The translations under genes and the position numbers were made by a program. Positions 33,336-46,318 of a stretch of 64,000 bases of DNA are shown here, piece after piece (positions within the stretch are counted from its first letter, which is position 1; the number at the start of each line of letters is the position of its first letter). Under the pieces are notes generated by a model. The model did not search any database. It was not told the DNA's origin and was given only the letters and a program-made list of their open reading frames with translations. The DNA is from Mesostigma viride (lineage: Eukaryota; Streptophyta; Mesostigmatophyceae; Mesostigmatales; Mesostigmataceae). Location of the stretch: NCBI GenBank assembly GCA_009746045.1, contig RPFO01000296.1, positions 2,784,798 to 2,848,797 of the forward strand, in the 5' to 3' direction.

Positions 33336-33929
33336 CCCACCCACCCACCCGTGTCTTGGTTGTATAATATAAACAGGTAGTTGGGCACATAGGGTAAAAT
33401 ATACCCTTGACAAAACGTTAATTAAGTGAGATGCCTTCGGATCAGGAGACTCACACAGCCGCGAAATCATGCCAAAGGTCATATGTTCGATCCCTTGCTG
33501 GTAGCTTCTGAGCTTTCTTATTTTCTGTGTTCCGCGGAATCTCAGATTTGGGCCGCTAGCGTTTTCACGTTTGTTGCTTTCTGATCCGACGACAACGTTG
33601 TGCCTTGCTCGTGTGACATCTGGCGCATGGTGTGATTCATGTGTATGGTGCTGCCTTGCCACATGGGGCTGCTTTGCCATAATAGTGAGTGTTGGGTTCT
33701 ACACATTTGCTGCATGGACGGTTAGGTGCTGGTGAGCTCTTCCTTGTAGAACGCTTACATCTATGTCAAGGATCTGATTTCTTTTCCTCTTGCGTATATT
33801 GTGTAGGTTTGCTTTATTTCTTGCAGGGACCACGAGAGTAAAATGCAAGCGGTTCCACTTTCAAGTCAGCATGTGACGCCCTGTCGACCGGCCCGCTTTG
33901 TTAGCTAGCTACCATATAGTATTTGATGA
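33336..33929. other. Interior of element II, nothing recognised
   Basis: Includes a stretch (about 33428-33505) with GGTCATATGTTCGATCCC, weakly tRNA-like. No cloverleaf can be drawn with confidence. Confidence 0.35.
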
Positions 33930-34078
33930 TAGGCATTGAATGCGGAAGATGTCATAACGCCGTAACAGACTGTGTTGAACAGGCATTGAATGCCGAAGAT
34001 GTCATAACGCCATAACAGACTGTGTTGAACAGGCATATTTGAATGCCGAAGATGTACATAACGCCATAACAGTGTTGA
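33930..34078 (+). repeat. 50-bp tandem repeat x3
   Basis: AGGCATTGAATGC.GAAGATGTCATAACGCC.TAACAGACTGTGTTGAAC occurs three times; the third unit is diverged by small insertions. Confidence 0.9.
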
Positions 34079-34234
34079 ATAGTTGAATCAACGGGTTCTT
34101 GCAGCTGTAAACATTAAAATTATTCAAACATTTAATGAAAAAATCATTATTGTTCGTGCTGTTTTGAACAGCGGTTGTTACTGGCACTGCATGCATGTGT
34201 CTGCTGCCAGCATATTGCATTATGGGTGTGTTTT

Positions 34235-34569
34235 TCAGCGCTGTGTTTTCTCACTTTTCTCACGTCCTGTTTTTCTCACTTTTCTCACGTCCTGATTTTC
34301 TCACTTTTCTCACGTTTCACACCTCCCGTTTTTCTCACTTATCTCACGTCCTGTTTTTTGAGATTTTTCTCACGTTTTTCCCCTTTTTTCACCTTTTTGG
34401 GGCAATCTCACCCGGGTGAGAAACGTGTTTTCTCACCCATTCTCACCCCATTCTCACCCTTTTTTCTCACCTTTCTCACCCATTCTCACCCATTTCTCAC
34501 CCTTTTTCTCACCTTTCTCACCCTTTTTCTCACCATTTCTCACCCATTCTCAAAGCCGAGTTCCTAGTG
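34235..34569 (+). repeat. Right subterminal array of element II
   Basis: CTCAC words separated by T/C runs, with repeated TTTTCTCACGTCCTG near its inner side, ending GAGTTCCTAGTG. Mirror of 27936-28330. Confidence 0.85.
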
Positions 34570-37078
<2,509 letters not shown>

Positions 37079-37188
37079 GCATACAGACATTTGACTAGCT
37101 AGATGAATAGACAGATCAGCAAATATAGCGGTCAAGGGATCAGGGTTTAATGGAAAGCATTGGCAGTTTTCTCGAAATGGGGGATGGA

Positions 37189-38393
37189 GTTACGTTAAAT
37201 AGTGTCCGGAACCTTTTGCCCACTGAGGCAAATCGGGCCGGAACACTATTTTGCCCGGAATAACCACTTCCGAGCACCCAAGTTAATGCGGCCGAATTAA
37301 CTTGGGTGCTCGGAAGTGGTTATTCCGGGCAAAATAGTGTTCCGGCCCGATTTGCCTCAGTGGGCAAAAGGTTCCGGACACTATTTAACGTAACTAAAAC
37401 CTGGCCTCGTGGAGGGGGACGAAGAGCCCGAGACATCCGCCTAGGCCGCTGAGCACGCACCACTAAATGCGCCGGAGCTGCCCGGATTCGAACCCCTGAC
37501 CTCCAAGGTGCACAGGTTTTAGTTACGTTAAATAGTGTCCGGAACCTTTTGCCCACTGAGGCAAATCGGGCCGGAACACTATTTTGCCCGGAATAACCAC
37601 TTCCGAGCACCCAAGTTAATTCGGCCGAATTAACTTGGGTGCTCGGAAGTGGTTATTCCGGGCAAAATAGTGTTCTGGCCCGATTTGCCTCAGTGGGCAA
37701 AAGGTTCCGGACACTATTTAACGTAACTAAAACCTGTGCACCTTGGAGGTCAGGGGTTCGAATCCGGGCAGCTCCGGCGCATTTAGTGGTGCGTGCTCAG
37801 CGGCCTAGGCGGATGTCTCGGGCTCTTCGTCCCCCTCCACGAGGCCAGGTTTTAGTTACGTTAAATAGTGTCCGGAACCTTTTGCCCACTGAGGCAAATC
37901 GGGCCGGAACACTATTTTGCCCGGAATAACCACTTCCGAGCACCCAAGTTAATTCGGCCGAATTAACTTGGGTGCTCGGAAGTGGTTATTCCGGGCAAAA
38001 TAGTGTTCCGGCCCGATTTGCCTCAGTGGGCAAAAGGTTCCGGACACTATTTAACGTAACTAAAACCTGTGCACCTTGGAGGTCAGGGGTTCGAATCCGG
38101 GCAGCTCCGGCGCATTTAGTGGTGCGTGCTCAGCGGCCTAGGCGGATGTCTCGGGCTCTTCGTCCCCCCTCCACGAGGCCAGGTTTTAGTTACGTTAAAT
38201 AGTGTCCGGAACCTTTTGCCCACTGAGGCAAATCGGGCCGGAACACTATTTTGCCCGGAATAACCACTTCCGAGCACCCAAGTTAATTCGGCCGAATTAA
38301 CTTGGGTGCTCGGAAGTGGTTATTCCGGGCAAAATAGTGTTCCGGCCCGATTTGCCTCAGTGGGCAAAAGGTTCCGGACACTATTTAACGTAA
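37189..38393. repeat. Four 206-bp palindromes at a 333-bp period
   Basis: Palindromes at 37189-37394, 37522-37727, 37855-38060 and 38189-38393, each a nearly perfect inverted repeat centred on GG|CC (AATTCGGCCGAATT core; the first has one mismatch). Spacers of 127-128 bp: 37395-37521 is inverted relative to 37728-37854 and 38061-38188, so 37189-38060 is itself one giant palindrome. Each arm contains a nested pair, AATAGTGTCCGG and CCGGAACACTATT. The spacer carries GGTTCGAATCC, the tRNA B-box consensus, but not a foldable tRNA. Frames of about 96 codons in each unit are by-products of the repeats. Confidence 0.97.
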
Positions 38394-38412
38394 TGGCTGA
38401 CACCCAACAGTT

Positions 38413-38431
38413 TTGTCCTCAATTGAGGACA
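38413..38431. repeat. Palindromic motif TTGTCCTCAATTGAGGACA, copy 1
   Basis: 16-bp perfect palindrome core (GTCCTCAATTGAGGAC); the same 19 bases preceded by TT recur at 40145-40163. Confidence 0.85.
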
Positions 38432-40144
38432 GTGCAATACTGTTAATAACTCTCTCACACACAAAAAAATAAATATGGGGCTTTGAACCATGATCATTTA
38501 TGATGTGTTTGAGAGTTCCAATGCTTAACATCATCCATATGTGCGCATTTCCTATTTAATTATGAATTGTTACGTGCAGGGGGTCCTGCATCGGCAACCA
38601 AGGAAAACCCTCCACTAGAATGCACGAGAGAATGAGACATAAAGATCATGCTTCCAAGGACCACAAGCGGTCACCAAACCCATAGGACACCTCCCTAACA
38701 TGTGGCAGCCACCCCGGGGCTGCCCATGCTTGGCCACCCCACGGAAAGCTATGACAGACGGCCAGGAACCCGATACGAGCAATTGCACTTGGCAGAGCAC
38801 AAGGAAAGCAAGCTAAGCCAAACTAGGGTAAGGACAGGTTTTCAGTGGCCAAGTAAGGTCCTAGGTCTTCGTAGGACGCTTAGGTGACACCATGGTGCTT
38901 TAGCACCCTTACTAGAGCCATGCATGCAATATAAAGGGCTCATTATAGGTATTGCAAAGACGAAGAGGCTATCGCAGCAGCAGAATGCCAGCATGACAAG
39001 GTCAACTCCTCTACCTAGCTCCCTCTAGAAAAAGGGTTATATGTCAGAAACCATATAGGCAAGATCCCAGAAAGCCTGGGAAAAACTTTCAGCAACAAGG
39101 CAGCAACAAGAAACTATCTACACTACGCTTACCATAGCAAGCAAGGCATTGCTTTTAACGCCAGCGTTGGCCATGCAGATAACGATTACCTTTGCATTGA
39201 CGGAACGGAAGGAAAAAACGGTGGCCAGCTAACACTCGCCTCTCCCCATTCAACAGCGGCATGAAAATGAAGGGGCTGGGCATAATACACAATCGAAATC
39301 ATACAATGTAATCGAATAACAACCTACGACATGTGTTGTCGCAATTTATATGAAGCAACGGATGCGGATGATGTCCGGAGACGGCTTCTCGACGTGCTCC
39401 CAGCCGGCCAGATGCGCGGAAAGGCTCGAAAATTATAAAAGAAAGCATGGGGACGCGCGGGCGGCACCCAGCCTTGCGGCAAATGAAATCTATGGCTCGC
39501 GCCCACCGCCGTCGTCGCCAGGCGCAACGACGATCTGACGACCTAAAAACTAATTATACTTAACGCTTCCAACCGCCCAAAATACTTGTACCCAGAACTC
39601 GCCCTTGAACCCGAAAGCGTAACAATACCCACCCTCACGGTATTCGTTGCTAATGTCAAGAAAAAAGCGCGCACCACAGAGCAGTATACCGGCTGGTCAT
39701 GCAATCTACGTCGCCTCCCGTTTTTCTGCAAACTAGACAAATTCCGTTCATCAAAGAATTTTTTAGAGAATCAAAAGCGACTGCCCCCAAAAAACAGCCT
39801 GGGGGGAAGCTCCAGATGTCGATCTATAATTCTGTCTTGGTCCGGGGCAAAACGATCGCCTGTATAGTTCAGGCAAGCCTCGGACCTGGCTCGACCCCAT
39901 AGCCGCAATTTGCGGGAACACACGCACGCATTGCAACGTTCCCACCAAAATAGGTACTTTTCTCCAGGCCCCCCTGCTTTTCTCCACCACATAATTTACA
40001 GGTACGGACGGGTCCTGTCGACCCCAGTACCGCGCCGCGCCGGGTACCGAGTCCATTTTCGCGGGAAAAGGGTCAGATGACCGTTGGGACCAAGGTTTCG
40101 CGCCAATACCTGCTGCTGAAGGTGCTGTCCTTATTGGGAGGATT

Positions 40145-40163
40145 TTGTCCTCAATTGAGGACA
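40145..40163. repeat. Palindromic motif TTGTCCTCAATTGAGGACA, copy 2
   Basis: Identical to 38413-38431. The two copies bracket 1.7 kb of unassigned DNA. Confidence 0.85.
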
Positions 40164-40494
40164 TGTGAGTTTGGGGCAGTAACTGATGGAGGATGGAGGC
40201 AACAGGTTGCATGCTCCTCCGTAAAACGTGCACAACTTGACAGGCAACAACTAAAAAGGGCTAAAAGTTCATAGAGTTCCGGGGAAATTCAGTAATTACA
40301 GGTTAGCACATTGGGTTTAGGGTGATAGCATGTTTACCACGATAATTAAAGGCACACAGCATTATGTTGGCGCCCCCTCCCTACCCGAAAACAGGTAAAA
40401 AATACTCCTTTGAAGGGCAACATAGACTGATAGAGACACCTGGACGGATCAGCTACTGTGGAGTCTTCATACTAACAAACCGCCACTACTATGC

Positions 40495-40605
40495 ATACAG
40501 TAAACGATTACCATTGTCGTGCGTGTCAGTAAACAGTCACCACTATTGTGCGACTGACAGTAAATAATCACCACTGTAATCCGTGACAGTAAACAAACAC
40601 TAGTA
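40495..40605 (+). repeat. Minisatellite, about 33-bp unit x3
   Basis: CAGTAAACAATCACCACT…GTGCG-type units with divergence. Confidence 0.7.
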
Positions 40606-41458
40606 TGCATGAGGCAAACAAGTGACACGTGAAGGGTTTCAGTACCTCCTTCAATTTCCATGGACGGTGATGTGTAGTTATAGAAAAGCGTACACGGGAT
40701 GATGTTTCATTTGCCGGGCATGGCGAGTGGCGTGAGGTATGGGTATAGAAGTGACGGATGAAGGGATGGTGCTTCATATCCATCGCTGATAGTGGAGCTA
40801 GTGACAGGAATTACTAAGGAACGCATGAATTTCCACCTGACTTCTACTAATAATGAAGTGATAAAATATTTAAATAAGAGAAACCAAAGAGTGGATTCTA
40901 CTAACTGTAGACATCGCTAGGGGTAATTACTTGGGTTAATAAACACACAAATGTAGTATAAAGGAACGACTCTATCGGTAATTAAAGTCACTATCAATCC
41001 ACGTGGTATGGACTTGCTCTTGAGGCAACTATAAGCTGACACTGGTGATGTCACTGATGTGACGGTGGGGTTGAGTAATAAAAAAAACAAGGGCTGGGGG
41101 CAGGGGTTGAAGGGGGCAGGGACGGGGGTTGGTTTCCAACGAAGCATGCATTTTGCCGCAACAGGGGCACCAACTGTGTATTGAAGTAGCTAGTGTTAGA
41201 TATTCCGAAAAACCAGCAGCAGGTCGGTCAAGTCGAGGCCAGACATAACTGGCGCAGTAATGTCTCGCAGCCCAGCACTGTACTAAGAGCCCGGACTTGA
41301 AGGATGTCGGAATCAAATTGCTTCAATAATGGTACGAACAACGAGCAGTGTTCCTGTGCTGGCTGTGCATACGTTATACATCTGATCAGCAGCTTTCTCG
41401 CAGCACCATCACGACTTTCGATTCGTACGTGCGTCGATTGGAGATAATTCCGCGCAGT

Positions 41459-42042
41459 TGTTACGTCCCTGCCTAGACACACCTAGCCTGAGCTACGTAG
41501 CCAAAGACCCTTCTTGCCGGAATTAGGAATAATTCAAGATAGCCTAAAGTAGGTTGCGCTTCACGACGTGAGTCGTGAGATATCTGGCATCACGGCTTAA
41601 TGCCAAGCTAATTAGTTCACACTTATAATGGCTAGCAATACCAATTACAAATGGATAATGCCCCGGGCTCAATGTGTAGGCGTATTCGCACTTATCATTC
41701 ATTAAACCAAGAGGACGAGACTCTCGTCCTCGGACCAATTTAACCTAGGTTGGTTGCGGCGCAGATACACGCCAATTTCCCTAGAACAATCCAAGTCACT
41801 CATTCCACGTAGGATCCGGGCCGACATCGACCCTCAACTATAGGATCCACGCCTAGAACTACTGACGGACTCAGAACTGGCGCGGCGCCACAGCGCCGGC
41901 CCCTAAAAGGACAACCTAGGACCAAAATAACTAGTCCAATTCACACAATAGCCAAGGTCCATAAAACCCAAGTCCAATAGACCAAACAGCCTTAGTAATT
42001 TATTCCATTGTTACGTCCGACCAAAAGGGCAGGGACGTAACA
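41459..42042 (-). repeat. 3' LTR of the gypsy element
   Basis: 584 bp, TG…CA ends with a 14-bp terminal inverted repeat. Near-identical to 54171-54754. Confidence 0.97.
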
Positions 42043-42054
42043 CTCCTCCCCCCC
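42043..42054 (-). promoter_or_regulatory. Polypurine tract
   Basis: Minus strand GGGGGGGAGGAG directly abuts the 3' LTR. In LTR retrotransposons this primes plus-strand DNA synthesis. Confidence 0.9.
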
Positions 42055-42258
42055 ATGGGGGTCGGTAGTCCCTACCGTACAAGTGAGATTGGAAAACAAC
42101 ACTACTATAAGAGTACTATGTCCCAACCTCGGTTCACCCGCAGGTTAGTAATGCCAGTTCCTCTAGAAGTTGATACACAGGACCAACTCTGACGTAGTAG
42201 TAAGACTGATGGTGACTGGATCAATCCGCTATCCGTCACGAAAACTATTCTAACCACT

Positions 42259-44738
42259 CTAGCGTCCGCCGCTAGTGGCACGTCGCTGCGACAGGACTTC
42301 AGTGAAGGCCCTACGCCCCGCGTGGGTCATCTGTGAAGTCATCACCCCAGGGTGCGAACACAGGTCAACCTCAAAAGCCACTTGGTAGGGGGACACCTTC
42401 TGCCGACCCAGCCGGGACAGCTCCACCCACGACCCTCTGGGCCACAGAGACAGGAACCCAGCGAGGTACTGGGGATGGGTGAATAGGAGTGTCAGCGCCG
42501 ACCGATCCACCACCCCACAACGGTGCTCGCGAACAAAGTGCACCCCCATCAGGAAAACCTCCATACGCACGTGATCATCGTTGATCGACACCGTCCGGGC
42601 CCTACAATATCGGGCGCCACCAGATTAAGAAAGACACTCCCCTCCGCTGGAGCCACCTTGGGAGGCGTCACCACGTGCCCCACCCCGTCGACCTGATATC
42701 GCCAATCCCACCAGTCTTCGGACCCGAACCGCACAGTATGCCCCACCGCAGGGGAAACGAGGGTCGTCGGGTTGCGGCAGGGGCAGGGGAACCTGGGGCA
42801 GAAAGGTGATCTCTACCTGTTCCCAGTAAGCCCCGCGATCCACAGCGAACCAAGGACCCGCTTGAAACACCAGAGGAGCAGGTAGGTGCGTACCCGGGGG
42901 AACCTGAAAAGCCGGAGGTCCCTCGAATGTCACACACAGCTTCTCCGTGCGAGGTCCTGGCCCACCATGTCTCACCGCTCTGCCCGGTACCGGCCGTATG
43001 AAGTCCCCAATGACCACTCCTCGTGACCCAGGAGCTCTGGAAGCCGCATCATAGCCCACTGAGGTGGCGCAGAATGATCGCCTTGACGACCGTGCTGGAC
43101 CATCAGGCGCTGTATCAGGTCCTGTCCTGATTGTACCGCAGCTACGAGCGCTTCCAAGCGCATCACGGGCTCCGCTGGTACCAGAATGCCCGTTCCGCTG
43201 GGCCCTCCGCGCCCGAGGTCGCGTCTCTGCCATGGTGTGTAGGCACGGTTCCTCCGCGGAAGGGTGCGAGGGTCGACCCGACGAAGTGGGCCGGATGTGT
43301 CCCTCCGCAGGACGTGGCATTGATGAGCCGGCTGGTGCAGGCCGGGGACGTGGTTCCAGGGAGACTAGGAAGGTAGGCTCCGGTGGTTCCAAGGAGACAA
43401 GGAAGGTAGGCTCCTCTTGGCCCGCATCCGTCGGAGGACCTAAGGGGGCCACAACCGGGGGCTCGCCCCCGGCCGGCTGTTCTGTCCTAGCCGGAGCAGC
43501 TCCCGTCGTATCCGACCGCGGTCGCCGAGACTCTCGCTCCAATTCCACCGCCGACCCCCACGTGCGCTCCCAGTGCCGATCAGCCGGGCGACGAGGTGGT
43601 GGTGACGCTCGGCGAGCAGGGCGTACCTCCGTTCCCGAGTCCGAACGGGAACGCGAGCGCGATGACGGTGAGGGCGAGCGCCGACGTGCAGGCCGGTCTG
43701 GAGCACGCCGAGAAGCTGGTTGGCTGCCCCGCCCCAACCCGTGGACCGCGGGCGAGACCCTCGCCCAGAGGGGCGCCCCCAGCCCATCGCCGGCGGTGGC
43801 GCCTCGAAACGCGTCACAGGACGATGTCCTGCGCCGCCCTCCAAGGAGCCCCCAGAAGGTGGATCCCTTGAGGAGGACGAGGAAGAGGGCGGGGAGGGTA
43901 GTCATCAGAATCGGAGTCGTCACCCTCGCTCCCATCATCCTGGTCCTCGTCGTCCATCGCCACGATGCGATCCAGGGCCTGCCGTAACGAGTACTGACCC
44001 GCGCGCATACACTTCTCGCCCCGCAACGCCCCTTCAACGGGAGGTATCGAGGAAAGTAGTTCTCCAGATGCTTCCGCACCTCGGGTGGAATTAGGAGGAG
44101 CAACAGCCGTGGAAAACCAGACCTGCATCCAGCGTGTTCACGCACGCATGACACAGGCACTCCCGCTCATGGGTTTCCCAGTCGATACCGACCACCACGC
44201 CGTCGCGCTCGGCGGTGCGGGTCTCGATCTTGAACCCCACATTTCTCGCACGAACCATCGAAAATCCTCCAGCTTAGCGGGGCCGACCCGCGCCAGAATG
44301 GAATCGGCGCGGAGATCTGACGGCATCTGGTTACGGCGCCGACGACGCCGCTCCACCAAGTCACCCGCCCGACCATAGTCGCGCACGAACACCGGGGGTT
44401 AATGTCTCCTCATTCAGCTCCTTCACTAGCTGCAGCGCGCGCGCGTCCGGAGCTTCGGGTCTGGACGACGTCTCGTGCCGGCCACCACCTCCCGAGCCCC
44501 CGGCCCTTAAGCACCCCTTCGGACTGCAGGCTCTCCGCGAGCTGTCTGCATCCTGTCAACCTGTTCTGGTAGAGGGGCCTCCGGGTAATCTGTCGTGTCC
44601 ATATCCACCAGATCTTCCTCACTCGACTCCCCGTCTACTACCCGGATTCCTGCCTCTACGGCCTCCGCGGCGCTGGCGGAAGTCTGGCCCTGGGAAGCGC
44701 CTCCGCGGCGTCCCCCTGCACGGCCCACACACCACAAG
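42259..44738 (-). CDS. Extra frame downstream of pol, unknown product
   Basis: About 830 codons read in pieces on the same strand as pol. An acidic start follows a possible acceptor GCCGTGCAG (44715 area), with a branch-like CTAAC about 38 bases upstream. Then comes a zinc-like region with CEKCG and ECLCHAC (44260-44140), a long Arg/Pro/Ser-rich stretch, and a better-conserved-looking C-terminus: KLCVTFEGPPAFQVPPGTH, WEQVEITFLPQVPL, SEDWWDWRYQVDGVGH, then VRMEVFLMGVHFVREH to the stop at 42259. At least three frame changes are needed. The position matches the env-like or accessory frames of some plant gypsy elements, but I see no signal peptide or membrane segment. Function unknown. Confidence 0.5.
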
Positions 44739-44820
44739 CCAAGGCGTTAGTCGGCGTGTACCTGGTACCCGGCTCACACCTCACTCTCACCCTACACCGT
44801 ACACCGTTATACCGCGCCTA

Positions 44821-46158
44821 TTAATGCAATTGGTGTGTCTTCTTGTATGCTTCCAATAAGCGGGCGCAACCCGCTAACTCAGTAGGTGCGCCAGGAGTCC
44901 TCAGACTCATGCTGCGCGAATCGCCATCGCACACGGTACTGTCGCTGGGTCCCCCGACCTCGTTTGACATCTCGGTGTCCCACGATCGCAGCCACCTCAT
45001 CCTCCTGTTCCCCTGTGTCCGGATTGAACTCCAACGGGGCCGGGGGATTGACCCTACCCTGAATGGTGTTCTGGTGGTACAACTTGAGCTGGTCACGATG
45101 GAAACGGTTGGACGTGAGGTTCCATGACACCGGGACGTCCACCTGGAACATGACGTCGTCAAACTTGGTGAGAACCTTGTAGGGGCCCAGGAACATGGGA
45201 CGAAGCTTAGTCTTCAGCTCCTTCTCCACCTTGTGTGAGAATCGTCCGATCTGTGGGCCCTCCACCAGGACCCAATCGCCCACCTCAATGGACGGCGCCC
45301 GGTTATCCCGCTTGCCGGCTGTCCTCTCCAGATACCGCTCGGTCGCGGCGCGGTAGCCCTGGACTGCACTGTTATGAGCCTGGTGCATCCGCTGCAGCAA
45401 GCGATCAACCCCCTGGCGTGTGTCCAGCTTGACCTGATCCTCTCCCCGTTCGGGGCTCATAAGCAGGTCGGGAGGCGTGAGAGGGTGCCTGCCAGAGTTG
45501 AGGAAAAAGGGGGTAAATCCGTGGGCGGCCTGGGGAGCATTGTTCAGGGAGAACTCCACCAAGCCCAGAAGTTCCTCCCAATTGCTGCCCACCGCGTCGG
45601 TGTAGTGTCGCATGGTCTCTTGCACTGTGCGGTTCAACCGCTCCACCAGATGTGACGACGAACTGTGGTAGGCCGTGCCCAGCGACACCTTGGTGCCCAG
45701 CCGTTCGAAGAACTCCTGCCAGAATTTGGCCGTGAAGAGCTTGTCGCGGTCGGAGATGAACTGTCGGCTGAGCCCATGGAACCGGAACACGTGCGTCAGG
45801 TATATCTTGGCGCACTCCTCCGCAGTGAGGTCGGCCGGACACGGGGCCAAGTGACACATGCGCGTCAGGCGGTCCACGAACACCAGACCATGCTGTTGCC
45901 GCTCTTCGCCTTCTTGAACGGGCCGATGAAGTCCATCATGATAGAATCCCAAGGACCCATCGGATCAGGTAACGTCTTGGGGACGGCTTGCGAGCCCGTG
46001 TTCCTGGACTTCATGATCTGGCACGAGGGGCACTGGCGCACATATGTCTCAATATACTCCTTCATCCCTGGCCAGTAGAAATGTTTGCGGGCCCGAGGAT
46101 AAAGACGGTGGCTTCCTTGATGTCCGCCTAGAAGCGAATCGTGGAGCTCGTGAAGCAA
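44821..46158 (-). CDS. Integrase with C-terminal chromodomain (gypsy)
   Basis: HHCC zinc domain: H-x3-H in LHELHDSLLGGH and C-x2-C in QCPSCQ (from 46158). Core: Asp in MMDFIGPF; then, in a shifted frame from 45952, Asp in ISDRD and Glu in HLVERLNRT with exactly 35 residues between them. A GPY/F-type segment (LRPMFLGPYKVL) follows. The last 45 residues, EVAAIVGHRDVKRGRGTQ..YRVRWRF…DSWRTY, form a chromodomain, which in chromoviruses steers insertion to marked chromatin. A one-base break at about 44895 cuts the chromodomain's last helix, whose sequence (ELAGCARLLEAYKK) continues in another frame to 44821. A second break lies near 45900. Confidence 0.85.
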
Positions 46159-46318
46159 GGCGGCCTACAAAGCTCCGGGACATACAGCCGCCATTCCTCC
46201 GGCTGGATACTCACGAACAGGCGTCCATCCTGGAACTTGCAAGGGTAGGCACCCATCTGCTGGGGATGCGCCCGGATGGCTTCAAGCGCCGCTTCCTCCG
46301 TGACCGTGAAACGACTGA

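Larger units (their letters stand above)
27936..34569 (-). mobile_element. CACTA-like element II (6,634 bp)
   Basis: Left end CACTAGGAACTC (27936-27947) and right end GAGTTCCTAGTG (34558-34569), with GTGAGAAA-type subterminal arrays facing inward at both ends. TG lies just outside each end, and removing one TG restores the 4-bp phase of the GGGT satellite, which supports a 2-bp target duplication. The minus strand carries a transposase-like last exon (28442-29393) about 500 bases inside the left end. The rest of a transposase is not recognisable. The interior also holds a pair of 424-bp direct repeats and inverted repeats, so this copy is probably nested or decayed. Confidence 0.7.
38394..41453. 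other. Unassigned DNA, no gene recognised
   Basis: Three kilobases without a credible frame. Notable items are two identical palindromes (38413-38431, 40145-40163) and a small minisatellite at 40495-40605. A minus-strand frame at 41228-41482 crosses into the LTR of the gypsy element and so is not a native gene in that form. Confidence 0.4.

Noticed and set aside
33428-33505. Possible tRNA
   Set aside because: Only a loose GTTCGATCCC match; no cloverleaf.
37395-37521. tRNA gene in the palindrome spacer
   Set aside because: A B-box consensus is present, but the T stem does not pair beyond two bases, no anticodon arm is found, and the A-box-like part lies on the wrong side. A permuted tRNA was considered, but the acceptor halves do not match.
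37320-38202. Three near-identical frames of 76-96 codons
   Set aside because: They follow the palindrome array in both orientations with no protein-like conservation beyond the DNA repeat itself.
37189-38393. CRISPR array
   Set aside because: Regular spacing, but units are 206-bp palindromes with identical spacers in a eukaryotic context; no cas genes.
43064-43987. 307-codon plus-strand frame
   Set aside because: Antisense to the extra gypsy frame in GC-rich DNA; no motif.
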